Assembly: GCA_015680685.1 (NCBI GenBank)
Contig: MNCI01034690.1
Coordinates: 478,657-542,656 of the forward strand
From: Gnetum montanum
Taxonomy: Eukaryota > Streptophyta > Gnetopsida > Gnetales > Gnetaceae
DNA: 64,000 bases
Direction of reading: 5' to 3'
Below the pieces are notes generated by a model. The model made no database searches, was not told the DNA's origin, and was given only the letters and a program-made list of their open reading frames with translations. The position numbers and the translations under genes are program-made. Positions 36,111 to 47,259 of this stretch are shown in pieces (within the stretch, counting starts at the first letter, position 1; every line of letters starts with the position of its first letter).

Positions 36111-37240
36111 TGGACCTTTTGGTATGTCAAAACATTAATAAAAATGGAAGACAAATGTGTTTGTATATGTGTGTGTGTGTGTGTGATTATTTGTGCTTAC
36201 ATGGTAAGAACTTGGATTGAGATAAGAAGGTTTGCAAAAGCTTAGGGTTATGGATAAGGAACAAAGAATTCATCATGCAAAGGAAGGTTGGAGATAGAAA
36301 TCTTTGAGAAATAATAGACAACTTGGTAGAATTAAAGTGAACATAGGCAAAGACATCTTCAAGAAATAGCAAATGTATTTCATCAAGCAAAGATGTCTTC
36401 CATTAGGCAAAGATATCTTCATAAAATGCAGGGAATTTTTAGAAAGATGTCTTCCATAAGATAAATATGTCTTCATAGAATAGATATTTTAGAAAGACAT
36501 CTTTCCCAGAAAAAGATGTGTTTCTAAAATACAAGGTAAATGCTAAAAGATGTCTCATGCATGAAGAAGACATCTTCCCTGACCATTAGTGATCATTAGA
36601 TAGCCATTGCAAAAGTTCCAAAATGGATTTGGAAACATGACAACTATAAGAAGATATCATATGCATTGGGAAAAGTGCAAGCTTAAATGTAATCATTGTG
36701 TTAATTATTGTAATATTTTTTTCTCTTCATTGTATCACCATTGGTTCTTTATAAAGTGTGTTATACCTCAAAGTACAAGGATCAAAAAACTAAGTTGCAT
36801 TCATCCCTTGTAATTTTTCTCTCTTGGTGCCCTACTGGGTTGATGTGCTTCATGTGAGAAGGCATCTAGATTGAGCTTGTTGGGATCATATAGGATTAAG
36901 TGATTGGTGTTGTGGCACAATACTTTGGAGTAAAGCTCAAGATTGTAAAGGTTCTAAAAGCCTAGAAACCATATTCCAAGCCTAATGGAACCTTGTGGGG
37001 TTGAGTGGTTGGTGTTGTGGCATAACACTTTGGAGCAGGCCTTGAAGACTGTAAAGGGTGTGGATCCTTCAAACTACATTTGAGAGTAACAAAGTCCAAA
37101 GGTGTGCTTGTGATCTACCCTCTAAGTATGGGCTACCCAAGTTGAGGAACCACATTAAATCTATGGTGTGTGCTTTGTCTCAAAAAATTTTAATTTGGAA
37201 AACTTATTCATCCCTTCCCCCTTCTAAGTTCAATGATGCA
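36111..37240 (+). repeat. LTR-D, left copy (5' LTR)
   Basis: It runs from TGGACCTTTTGG to TCAATGATGCA. It aligns with 38,702-39,744 throughout, including AAGACATCTT repeats, the GGATTGA-TG-TGG stretch and ACTTATTCATCCC near the end. A GT run of about 17 bases lies at 36,169-36,185. A TATA-like word is at 36,645-36,650. Confidence 0.85.
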
Positions 37241-37244
37241 CAAG

Positions 37245-37256
37245 TGGTATCAGAGC
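37245..37256 (+). other. Primer binding site of element D
   Basis: TGGTATCAGAGC is an exact initiator-Met tRNA primer site, four bases after the end of the left LTR. Confidence 0.92.
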
Positions 37257-37298
37257 CTAGTATTCTTCTTCATCAAAATCAACTTCAAGAGTGAATAA

Positions 37299-38003
37299 TG
37301 AAGAGGACATCTTATAAAAATTCATTCATGTTCGATGGATTTGACTTTGCCTACTAGAAAGCTAGAATAGAAGGATTCTTCAAATCCATGGAATTTGAAG
37401 TATGGAAGTCAATTCTTGGAGGCTACACTCCACCTATCAATAGCTCCACTAGCATCATCAAGCCTTGTAACAAATGGACACAAGAGAAGAAAGATAAGTT
37501 CATATTTCATTATAGAGAAAAAAATTATTTATATTATGGTTTAAATAAATCCAAATTTAATAGAGTAGAAGCTACATATAAAGGTACCTCTATTGTTAAA
37601 CAATCAAAATTATTAGTCTTGCAAAGTGAATATCATAAGCTTAAGATCAAAGAAGGTGAAAAGATAAAAAATTACTTCTCTAGAGCTAATGATATTTTTG
37701 TAGCCATTAGAGGTACTAGTAAACACTTTTCCAAAAGTGATGTAATCATTAAAATGATTAGAACTCTTTAATCGAAGTTCAAACCTGAGGTCACAGACAT
37801 GGAATAAATTAAAGACTTCTCAACTCTAAAATTCAAGGAGCTTTAAAAAAATTTCATTGATTATGAAATGAATCTCATAAGTGAAGGAGCTGTTCAAGAA
37901 AGGTCCATTTCCTTAAAGACTACATCAAAAGAAAAGGATCTTAATGAGTATGATGAGAGTAGTGAAGACAAAATTACCTTTCTCACTAAGAAGCTACAAT
38001 AGC
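37299..38003 (+). pseudogene. Copia gag (UBN2-like) of element D
   Basis: The frame starts MKRTSYKNSFMFDGFDFAY at 37,299, followed by TAG where Trp is expected (Y-W-K-x-R), then GFFKSMEFEVWKSI. It goes on as an open stretch of 127 codons (37,388-37,771) with a conserved L-x-S/E-Y-H-K-L-K and the E-x-I-K-N-Y-F-S-R motif. This is the capsid fold of Ty1/Copia elements annotated as UBN2 or gag-polypeptide. After a stop at 37,771 it continues with KFKPEVTDME and a Glu/Lys-rich tail to about 38,003. No CCHC knuckle was found. It probably formed capsids for RNA of this or partner elements. Confidence 0.85.
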
Positions 38004-38701
38004 TAATACCTAGAAGAAACAAAGGAGTTGTGGAGAGCAACCACCAACACCATTAGCTCCACTAGCTTCCTCTTAGTTTCAAGTGAAGCTTTGTCCTAGG
38101 AGGGGTCTAGTGTAAAAGGATGAGCCCTCTAATGAGGACACCTAGAGATCCAGCTAATCTAGCACCAACAATGATGACAATGAGGAGAAGACTTATTGTC
38201 CATCTAAAGCAACAATAGATTCTGAATCTAAGGATGCTATTGAGAGACATCATGAGGTTTTTTGTTCTCTCTTTTTGATGATAAAAAGGATAAGATATTT
38301 TTTGGCTCTCACATATGTGATTTTGAGACTTTACACATATGTGATTAATGTGGTTTGACAGTTAAGAATAGTTATACTCTAATGTGACTCTAGATAGTTT
38401 GATATATACCAGTTTGTGAATGGTTATGAACAAATGGTGTGTTTTCCCTATTATTTCTATGTCATCTATCTTTGCTATTTATATTTTCTTGTAGCTCCAC
38501 ACTTATTCTATTCCTTGGCTGTCATAGAAATTTTTATATGTTAATGTTTTTTTCTTAGAATTTTTTATGCACTTGCTTTTTATGCTTTATCCTTTTTGTT
38601 ATGTCCAAAAAGGAGGAGAAGTAGCTAATGTGTTATTATGTATTGGAACAAGACTAACCCATTTTCTTAAGTTTTGGACATTACCAAAAAGGTGGAGACT
38701 T
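38004..38701 (+). other. Element D 3' untranslated part and purine tract
   Basis: No coding pattern after gag. AAAAAGGTGGAGACT at 38,686-38,700 directly precedes the right LTR and serves as the polypurine tract. Confidence 0.7.
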
Positions 38702-38747
38702 TGGACCTTTTGATATGTCAAAACGTTAAGAAAAATGGAAGAGAAAG

Positions 38748-38788
<41 letters not shown>

Positions 38789-39744
38789 TATTTATGCTTA
38801 TAGGACAAGAACTTGGATTGAGACAAGAAGGTTTGTAGAAGCTCATGGTTATGGACAAGGAATAAAGAATTCATCATACAAAGGAAGGTTGAAGAAAAAT
38901 GTCTCTCAAAAATAGTAGATGTCTTGGAAAAATTGAAGTGAACATAGGCAAAGACGTCTTCAAGAAATAGCAAATGTCTTTCATCAAGCAAAGAAGTCTT
39001 CAATCAGGCAAAGAAATCTTCATAGAATATAGGCCAGTTTTAGAAATATGTCTTAGGCATGAAGAAGACATCTTCCATAACCTTTAGTGATCATTGGCTA
39101 GTCATTGCATGAGTTCCAAGTTGAATTTGGAAACATGATAACTATAAAAAGACATCATATGCATTGAGGAAAATGCAAGCTTATGTATAATCATTGTAAA
39201 ATCATTGTGTCCATTGTGATCTCTATTTCTCTTCATTGTGTCATCATTTGTTCTTTGTAAAGTGTGCTATACCTTAAAGTACAAGGACTAGCAAACTAAG
39301 TTGCATCCATCCCTTGTAATTGTTCTCTGTTATTGCCTTGTGGGATTGATGTGCTTCTTCTGAAAATGAATCTTGCTTCAGCTCATCATGATCCTATAGG
39401 ATTGAGTGATTGGTTTTGTGGCACAACACTTCGAAGTGGACCTCAAGATTATAAAAGTTGTGGTATCCTAAAAATCACATTCCAAGTCTAATGAAACCTT
39501 GTAGGGTTAAGTGGTTGGTGTTGCAATACAAAACTTTAGAGAAGGTCTTGAAGACTATACAGGGTATAGATCCTTCAAACCACATTTGAGAGAACAAAGT
39601 CTAGAGATGTGTTTATGATCTACCATTTGAGCATGGACTACCAAATTTGGGAAACCATGTTAAATCTATTGTGTATACTTTGTCTCAAAAATTTTTAATT
39701 TGGGAAACTTATTCATCCCCCTTTCTTCTAAGTTTAATGATCCA
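38702..39744 (+). repeat. LTR-D, right copy (3' LTR)
   Basis: It is the copy of 36,111-37,240. The GT run is 37 bases (38,750-38,786). A clear TATAAAAA box stands at 39,143-39,150, in the sense direction. Confidence 0.85.
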
Positions 39745-39753
39745 TAGGCCTTG

Positions 39754-41350
39754 GGTGGATTGGTCCTTGGTCCTTGGTCCCTAGTTAGTGGGCATCACCG
39801 CTTTGGTTACTACTGCTATAGCCACATTGTTATGTTTTTTCTTCTTCTTGTCCCTCTGTGTATGTTGATTTTTGTATGCTACATAGGCTGAGTCATGACT
39901 AGCCTTTGCAGCATCCTCTATATTCTTAGTTTGGGAGAATGCTTGACTAAGGGACTACAAGTCAAGGTAGTATAGGTTGGATTTAATGACATTGTTGACT
40001 GCCCCCTTAAATATAGCCAAAAGGTGAGTTTCAACTATAGGCTCTGGTATTTCATTTAGCAAACCATTCCATAGTTGAATGAACTTCTGCACAGCAAAAG
40101 GGATTCCTGCTTGGCCTTCATGTGTTGGTTAAACATAGTATCAAGCCTCAAGTTATACTTGAAGTGGTTAATGAATTGGACTATAAGGTCTTCAAGGAAG
40201 GATATGGATCCTTTGGGTGGGGTACGGTACCAATCAAGTGCTTTCCTAGTTAAGGAGATAGGAAAGATTCTCATAATAGTGTGAGGCCATAGCTGTAATA
40301 GCAAGCACTTGGATCTGAAGGTTATAAGGTGAGCATTGGGATCACCTTCTTTATTATACTTACTAAATATAGGGATAGGGACACCAAGAGGAAGTGTTAA
40401 GGGTGGGACCATAGGACTAATGGGGTCACCTTGGTAAAAATCCATAATCTTGACACTTTGGAAGAATTGGTAGCAAAAAGAATTTAACTCCTTCGTTAGG
40501 TCCTGGATCATTTGGAAGACTTGATCTAGGCCCTATGGTGTCATTGTTGGCTATGGGCCTTACACATACAGTTGTGGTATTTGTTGGGAGGCTTGTGGCC
40601 TTGATATTGGTTACAAAATAGAAGGGAGCAATTGCATCATGGTTGTAGTTTGTGGGTAAAACAAGGAAAAAGATGTATGTGTTGGTATTTAGAGCACAAA
40701 TGGGACAAAAGGGGTATGTGACCACTGAGTTGTTTGGGGCCCCATGACGGATCCCACATGGATGGTTAGTGGGTGTGTGGTGCTGACAACCACTATCAAT
40801 GGCCACACAGATCAGGGCTATGTGCCAAAAGGCATCGATGGGTTGTAAGTTGTTAGTTGTGGCATTGAATGGGTCTGATGCATGGTTATGACTAGTGTGG
40901 AACTAGTCATAGTAGGGTAGGAATGGATGAAGGATGATAGTGCCTAACCCATGGAGAAAATAAAGGCATTAGAGAAAGGTGTTATGGCCTTGGGAGATGT
41001 TTGTTGGAACAACCCTCCTAGTTATTTTTGGGCTTAGATTCTATCCTAAACTCATCCTCCTCTTCCTTTGTTTGCCCATTGGACATAGCCTTTAGGTTAT
41101 CCTCATCAATATTAATGAGGGATAAAATGCTAGAGTAAATGTCATTAAGAAATATCTAGTCATAGGGGAAGGGGATATACTCCTTTCCATTGCGACAAAT
41201 GAGCTCAAATTCCCTCTTGGCTTCTACCTCCACTCATTGGATTAGCATGCCAATTTGATTCTTAGCACAAATGAAGTTGTAGTGCTCTTCAGTTATTGCC
41301 AAGAAGCTAGAACTTTACCCCTTAAGTCTCATGGCTTGTTCGCTAGACCC
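39754..41350 (-). pseudogene. Element A gag, capsid part
   Basis: The 151-codon piece at 40,056-40,511 reads GVPIPIFSKYNKEGDPNAHL, RIFPISLTRKALDWY and FLEDLIVQFINHFKY: the GDP-x-x-H, F-x-x-S-L-x-x-x-A-x-x-W-Y and L-x-x-x-F-x-x-x-F signature of Retrotrans_gag in Gypsy elements. It continues to the left with EIPEPIVETHLLAIFKG and LSQAFSQTKNIEDAAKAS up to the element D junction at 39,754. Upstream, 40,512-41,350 is a degraded N-terminal part with a Glu/Asp-rich stretch. It belongs to the element with LTR-A at 42,147. Confidence 0.82.
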
Positions 41351-42146
41351 TTCGTTAATGAAAGTGAAAGGTAATTTGGTTGAATGCTGAAAACACATGG
41401 TTATAATGTCAAAAAAAGGTTTGAAATAGGCTATAAATGGTAAAATTAAGAGTAAATTCCAATAAATGGAATTAAAAAATGGTGAAAGGAAGCAAAAATG
41501 AATAGAAACAGAGTACTTACTATAAATAGTAAGTGGGGGAAAGGGGGGTTATGTCCCTTTACCAAAAATAGAAAGTTGAGAATGTTAACACCAAGTCTCA
41601 CCCATGCTAGCCTCCTAGCCACCTTTGCACTGGGTATGGGAGAATCTCACACCTTCTTATTCCAATGTTGAGAGGGGAAGGGCTAGAAACCAAAGTTGAA
41701 AGTTGACATTTTTCACCAGTAACAAGTTTTGGTAGGTGGGCACTTTTCTCAACTAGGAAGGATGGGGGTTTAGCTGACTTCCATAAGGGTTGAACCACCA
41801 ACATTGAAAAATTGAAAAAAAAAAAGAATTGGTAGCAAAAAGAAGGTGAAATGGCATTAACATTGGCCTTGGGTTTTGAAATTCATAGCAAGTGTTGTGA
41901 AAAATTCAACATCCAACCACCTACAACTTCCATGCTAAAGTTTCTATCATAGGGTAGGAAGGGGAAGAATTGGTTTCCAAGGTTTTTGCTACAAAATTTA
42001 AAAAAAAAACTTCCAAATGACAATGTTGGAAATTAAGGAGAAAAATTTTTTATGAAGAAATTAAGCAAAGGCCCTCCTTCTAGTGCTAAGAAAACTATTG
42101 CAACCAGAGAAATCAATCAATAAAAAAATGGAAAGATTTGATGTAG
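41351..42146 (-). other. Element A leader between LTR and gag
   Basis: No gene. As the leader of a minus-strand element it should begin with a primer site left of 42,147, but the sequence there is too changed for a confident match. Confidence 0.5.
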
Positions 42147-43290
42147 TAGCATCAACCCTGAATCCCTAGAGCCTCCAAGAAAAACAGATTCAGGGTGCCC
42201 TAGATAGTCTATTAGATCACCTAGGGACTTACAAAATGCAAAAAATGTGTAACGTAGAAAAAGAGATGCAGACCTGAAAGCAGAAAGCATATGCAGATTG
42301 AACACAAAAATGAAACTTTGAAACTTTATTAAAAAAATAAAGAATGGGTTTTAGAAATGTGTACAAGTAATTCCCATGAGAGAGAAAAAGGGGGATTCAC
42401 TGAGGTAGGAGTTCATAGTCCATTGAAGTCGATGTGCTCCACTTCACAATTCGGGTGCTCAATTAATCTTGATGCTTTCAAACCTCCTCTACTGCAAACT
42501 ACAAATCTACAACTTTACTCACTAATGAGGGGTGATAATAGTGAGGGATTTGGCTATAAAAATGTTCCACACTAGGAGTTAGGGATCCCAAAAATGCAGC
42601 ATTGAAACCAAAAACCCACAAGTCTCAAGGGGGGAGGGGGGTAACAAAGGGGGTAATAGGGCTATAGGGGTTCCACACTAAGAGGCTCTAAGATGCTACA
42701 TTTTTCAAAGGTTGCAAGAGCTTTTGGAAGCCAAAAGTGCTATGTGCTCAAAAACGTCAAAGTATGGAACCTAAAAAGGGTGTTGAAGCTTTGATTTTAT
42801 AGGTTTGGACCATGATTTTTACTACAAATTGGTAGCAAATTGCTACAAATTTCTACGACATACAGGTGATATGGATGCCCAAATTTGGAGGGTTACCATA
42901 TATAGTATGGGCTAAACCCCGATAACCATTCTGTTTACTATAAATAGTAATGAGGACACACCATCTACGCTAGAGATAGATCTTCTATGCTAGGCCTTCA
43001 ATCTTCTACATTGAAGTGCATGGTCAACATTGAAGTCATTGGAGTGTTGAAATCTTGGTCATGTTGCTTCCACAATAGGGGCACATAGTTTCTATGCTGG
43101 GGGTGGAGCCTCCATGCTGGGTATGAAGGTTTCCATGCTAAGGAAAAAAATTTTACCCCTCCACATTGAGGGTAGGTGAGGTTTACCCCCTACAAGTGTT
43201 TCCAGCATAGAAAAGTATATATCCCCTATAAAACCCATCAAATTTTCATTTTTGGCAACCCAAAAGGCATTTCTAACATTCCCAAGCCCA
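42147..43290 (-). repeat. LTR-A, right copy (5' LTR)
   Basis: It starts TAGCATCAACCCTGAATCC, aligned with the start of the left copy at 13,100. The copies share the poly(A)-like AATAAAGAATG segment, TGCTCCACTTCA and the TCCATGCT words. The right limit is approximate (43,226-43,290). To its right lies the N-terminal half of the GH81 pseudogene. Confidence 0.72.
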
Positions 43291-43499
43291 AATATAGATA
43301 CTAGGTGACTCTTTTCACATAGGTAATAATGGTTTGTGTACTTATAAGGTAGTTTTTAGTCCTAAAAGTATGAAATATGTGAGATTGTCCACTATGGGTT
43401 ACAATCTTCACGTTTACAATAAATTTTTTCCTTAGGTTTCATGGGGTGAAGGTTACATGATGAAAATTGGTTATAGCATGCAAATTTTTGTGGTGTTTC

Positions 43500-43790
43500 T
43501 ATCATTGTAGTGAGTGTCATAAAGGAGGCCATTACCCTACTACATGTCATCCAGCCATGGTGTCGATGCCATCCATAGGAATGATGTACTAGTAGGCTGC
43601 ATGTCCATGAGTTGCACTTGCTTTCTGATGTGCACCAGCGAGGCCACATGCACCATGGCCTTACCTAAGTAGTAGCTAGCCATCGTGTTGATGGTTGTGA
43701 GCCCAACCATGTCCTTTTACAATGCAGCCTTGATGTTGTGGGCTACATAGCCTTGTAGGGTAGCATGATCCTTATAATGTGTCCCTCACA
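43500..43790 (-). pseudogene. GH81 endo-1,3-beta-glucanase pseudogene, upstream part
   Basis: On the minus strand: VAHNIKAAL, KDMVGLTTINTMASYYLGKA, MVHVASLVHI, then STPWLDDM, two stops, GNGLLYDTHYN (43,515-43,567). Plant GH81 proteins have the order Y/F-Y-x-G-K-A-x-A-R-x-A, P-W-L-D/E, G-N-G-F/L-L-Y-D just before the Y-N-D-H-H-x-H motif, and that motif is found at 12,980-13,045 on the other side of element A. The two halves thus fit as one protein segment of roughly 400 residues. The N-terminal beta-sandwich domain was not seen. Confidence 0.75.
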
Positions 43791-44790
43791 AATTTTTCTT
43801 TTTTGTAAAATATTTTATATGTATGTATGTATATCATTTTGGAATTTGGATGCGAACCCACAGACTCTCATGTTTTTTGGACATGCATAATGAAAAATGT
43901 TAAACATCGATATCTCAAAATCTGTAAGTTTGGTTGGAACGAAATTTGTACCACTAGAATTATTCCAATAAGTGATATGAGTTAGATTGGTTTTAAGGTC
44001 TAAAAACTAATTTGAATTTTCAAGATTTTAAAGGACCAAGATAGCTTATTTTTCCAAATTGACATTTCTAGGTTGACACATAGATGAAATGATGACTTTG
44101 AGTTGATTGTAAATGATGTACCAAACTTGGAATGTAATATAACACATATAGCTTTACAATTTTGCAAATGATGTAGGCCTATCTTCTATACCTTAGCAAG
44201 GTCATAAGAGGAAGATTATGAAAGAATCACTATTTGAGTATTGGTTTTCCTATGAGTGTCATTGTAATAATCCTTATGGTTAAGTAGGGATAAGACAATC
44301 TTATGACTACGTTCAATCCCTTAAAGTTATTAATGCATAGGTCTTTGGTAAGATGAGTAACATTGAATTAAGGGGTTTGGCACTTAGGAATAATAAATCT
44401 CAACTTAGGCCATAGTTACTAACATTTTAGGATAAATTAATAATGATCTTATTTAATTAATATTTTAATAATATTACAATATGTGTAAGAATTACCTAGC
44501 CTGGTGTATCTTTGTCTTACCAATATCTCTTGTAATTTATGAATCTTGATTTAATCAAATCTCTTGATCTCTAATATCCTTAAAGGCATCTTATTGTTTG
44601 GTGGATCTATGTCTCTTGTATATGTCTTGAAAATAAACAAAAAGTATCCTTTGGCTTACAAGAATCATCTTGGACATGTGGTGCATCTAGTGGTGGTCCA
44701 TAACTCTTCTTGGGTTGTGGCTTCATGGTTCATAATCATGTTCAAATTGTAGTTAGTTCATTTTTTTGAAAGGCCCTTGGGTTATGGTTT
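43791..44790. other. Element C 5' region, no gene recognised
   Basis: Between the primer site and the GH81 sequence there is no motif of gag or pol in any frame. A TATG-repeat (TATGTATGTATG) stands at 43,817-43,831. The 62-codon plus-strand frame at 44,564 is unsupported. Confidence 0.5.
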
Positions 44791-44802
44791 GATCTAATAC
44801 CA
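44791..44802 (-). other. Primer binding site of element C
   Basis: The minus strand reads TGGTATTAGATC four bases after the LTR end GATGTCA. Ten of 12 bases agree with the initiator-Met primer site, and the two differences are at positions 7 and 11. Confidence 0.65.
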
Positions 44803-44806
44803 AACA

Positions 44807-45352
44807 TGACATCTTGTCCTTGGATGTCATGCAATACAGCAAATATACGTTATATTAAACATTATTTAGAGGAAGATAATATATCAAATGTCAAATATAT
44901 AAGACATTTGACATTATGCATAAAGAAAATAATAGGAAAAATGTAGAATGAGAGGAAATAATGCTTTATTGATGTAGAATAGTATATCTGGATCATGCTC
45001 TAAGAATGTTCCTTGTGGTTTTTTTTTCTTTAGCCTCTATCTCTTAGAGGTAATCTAGCACTACCACCACAGTTATGCCTATAACTAACTAGAAGGGATG
45101 ACCAGTCCTATTTCTATCCTACTTCACCTAGCATCCATTACTGAACTTTACCAACTCCACAACTCCCTATTGATACAACCACTAATCCCCAAGTATAAAT
45201 ACCTTACATCAAACCCTTAAAGATCACCTCAAGAGACACGTCTATTATTACAACATGTTCTTTCGGGTCTTGTTACAATAATGATAACACTTGTTATGAA
45301 GAGGCTCCATCTTAGTTATGTAGCAGCACCATTTGGGAATAGGAACATTGCA
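44807..45352 (-). repeat. LTR-C, right copy (5' LTR)
   Basis: It runs from TGACATCTTGTCCTTGG to GGAACATTGCA with TG/CA ends, and is followed by CATATT, the same hexamer as before the left copy. It is the partner of 8,901-9,472. Confidence 0.78.
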
Positions 45353-46080
45353 CATATTACATATTTTTTCTTTAATACAACCCCTCCTTTATCATTAGAA
45401 TGGAAAGAATTTAGGTAAATTTAAAGTAAATAAAATAGATAAGGTATTTAGTAGTTTTCTTGGAATCTTCTTTTCAATTTTCATTTTACTTTTAGGATAA
45501 TTGGGTTTGACCTAACAATGTTAAAATGATTTTTTTTTCTATTGTAAAACCTCAATAGTGATTTGATAGAGAAAAAGCTCCTTTTGATATCCTTAATCAT
45601 AGGTGACACACTTACAATATTAAAAATGTTTGGATACAAAGATTTAAGAACTTATAAAAACATGGGATTCAAACAAAAGTTCATTTTTTGTTTGTTCTTT
45701 ATTATATAGATATCTTCTTATTAATCATTCACTATGAATTCTTAGTTTTGATGATCCATTTTCTCCAATTTGTTCTTATAAAAACTATATCAAACATGCT
45801 TTTATTTATTTTACTTTTTCTTAACAAGCTTGGCAATGATGTTTTTTAGTTCATTTTAAAAATTCTATAATTCCTCTATGTATGCCATTTATGTAAGAAA
45901 AATAAATAATGACACTTTCAATATTTTTTGAAATATTTTTAGGATTGGTGTTCTACTTTTTATTTGAAAGCACATATGAAATGTGATTTACAAGATACAT
46001 TCTATAATGTAGAGCATTAATTTTGAGATGTACTAGAATTTTTAATACCCTCCTTTCATGTCTTAGGTTGGAGAGCATTA
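45353..46080 (+). pseudogene. LINE ORF2 C-terminal part with zinc-finger domain
   Basis: This is the continuation of the LINE cut at 8,899. At about 45,745-45,850 the plus strand reads DPFSPICSYKNYIKHAFIYF, TFS, stop, QAWQ: the reverse-transcriptase zinc-binding domain (zf-RVT), with its C-x2-C reduced to one Cys and the H and W kept. Upstream pieces fit the poorly conserved region before this domain. The end of the LINE is not marked by a clear poly(A) tail and is placed by loss of coding pattern near 46,080-46,140. Confidence 0.65.
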
Positions 46081-46887
46081 CATTAGGTACAAAACCTCTA
46101 ATAAATGATTGATCATGGTAGGGAAACTAAAAAAATATTAAAATGAACAAATGCAACAATAAGAAAGTGAAAGGGAATTTACATTAAAGCCATAATTAAA
46201 ATGAAAAGAAGAGACTTTAAAAGCAAAAAGAAGAGAAATATAATAAATCCACATATAAGTATGTATCTAAGGTTGGAAAGTGAAAATACCAAGAAAGAGA
46301 TATAACATCATAAAACTAAAAATCTAAAAATGCTTATGAATATTTACCAATACAAAAATTTTCTCATCCATACATTAAATTCATAATACAATACACGACA
46401 CATAGAGGAGAGAATCATCTAAAACATGTCTATCAAAAGTCATATATACATGTATATATGTATGTATGTATGTATAAAATGTTATAAATAACATAAGCAT
46501 GAAATCCAAAAGTAGTAGCAAATATTAAGTGCTCTCCTTACTCAACCTAGCCCTAATAACCTATAAATAAGAGAGGCAGGTCAACATACACTAAGTGAGA
46601 AACCTTATCATCTCCTCCAATTGAACCTAGGAAAAGTCTCATTGTGGCTAGATGAAGATATGTTGGCTTGAAAAACATGTTAGTTTCTACAAAAATAAAA
46701 CATCCTAGAGCACACATCAACATCAATCCAAATATTAAATGAATCTAATTAAACTAAATCATCTACTCCATCCATCAACTTGCAAACAAGAAGGCTACCA
46801 TGTACTACACTTAGTTTCAAATGTTTTAAAAATTGTCATGTGTACTTATCTAGTTTTCCAAATACTAAATGCCAAATTATCATACTT
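46081..46887. other. Stretch without gene between LINE and element F
   Basis: AT-rich, with a short TATG/TATA microsatellite at 46,442-46,475 (ATGTATGTATGTATG). A minus-strand TTATTTATAGG word at 46,560-46,570 may be an old promoter of an LTR I cannot delimit. Confidence 0.4.
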
Positions 46888-47259
46888 ATGAATTTCTTAT
46901 TAGTCTTAAATTAAACTACTGGTGCTAGAGGCATAGCCCAAGACTCACCTCTAATACTTTAGAGGCATCTACCAAAATGACCAATGAGCCATGGATCATC
47001 CTCTTATGTAGGATGAATCCTACAATGAAAGTCATACTAATGCATCCTAACAAGGTTCAAATACCAAAAATCTAAGAGCTAGCTTCTAATGACCAACATT
47101 CATATGAGCATTCAAATAAGACAAACCAAATGTTAATGGTGAAGGGATGCAAACAACTTCCAATATCTTTAATAATCAAAAAGATCTAACAATATACTCT
47201 AAACAGAAATCAACATGCCAACAAAGTTCATGTCTAATAGACTAAGTCAAATGGATGTT
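46888..47259 (-). repeat. LTR-F left copy, first part
   Basis: It aligns with 58,575-58,946: CTAGAGGCAT...CCAAGACTCACCTCTA, TAATGAAA...AATGCATCC and CACATGCCAACAAAG are shared. It is cut at 47,259 by element E and goes on at 53,303. Confidence 0.75.

Larger units (their letters stand above)
36111..39746 (+). mobile_element. Element D, gag-only Copia with both LTRs
   Basis: Two direct LTRs (36,111-37,240 and 38,702-39,744) flank an interior of about 1.46 kb with primer site, gag and purine tract. GGCCTTG stands at 36,104-36,110 and again at 39,747-39,753 as the target duplication. There is no protease, integrase or RT, and no room for them. It is therefore a gag-only, non-autonomous element of the TR-GAG kind. 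It is inserted in the gag of element A in the opposite direction. Confidence 0.85.
8901..45352 (-). mobile_element. LTR element C, 36.4 kb with all nested insertions
   Basis: The outer repeats (8,901-9,472 and 44,807-45,352) are direct copies of each other. CATATT occurs just outside both (8,894-8,899 and 45,353-45,358). Inside the right LTR, TGGTATTAGATC on the minus strand matches the initiator-Met primer site at 10 of 12 bases. Inside the left LTR a purine run lies on the minus strand. The LINE continues across the insertion. Removing element A leaves about 5.2 kb of interior, with a GH81 glucanase sequence and a CCR4-like domain and no recognisable gag or pol. It reads as a non-autonomous LTR element, probably Copia-like by its short duplication, that carries host gene sequence. 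That interpretation is inference from the junctions. Confidence 0.65.

Noticed and set aside
43392-43649. 85-codon minus-strand frame as its own gene
   Set aside because: It is an out-of-frame reading over the GH81 remnant; the neighbouring frame carries the family motifs.
8901-45352. The two LTR-C copies as independent solo LTRs
   Set aside because: The CATATT repeat, the primer site inside the right copy, the purine run inside the left copy, and continuation of the LINE beyond both favour one insertion.
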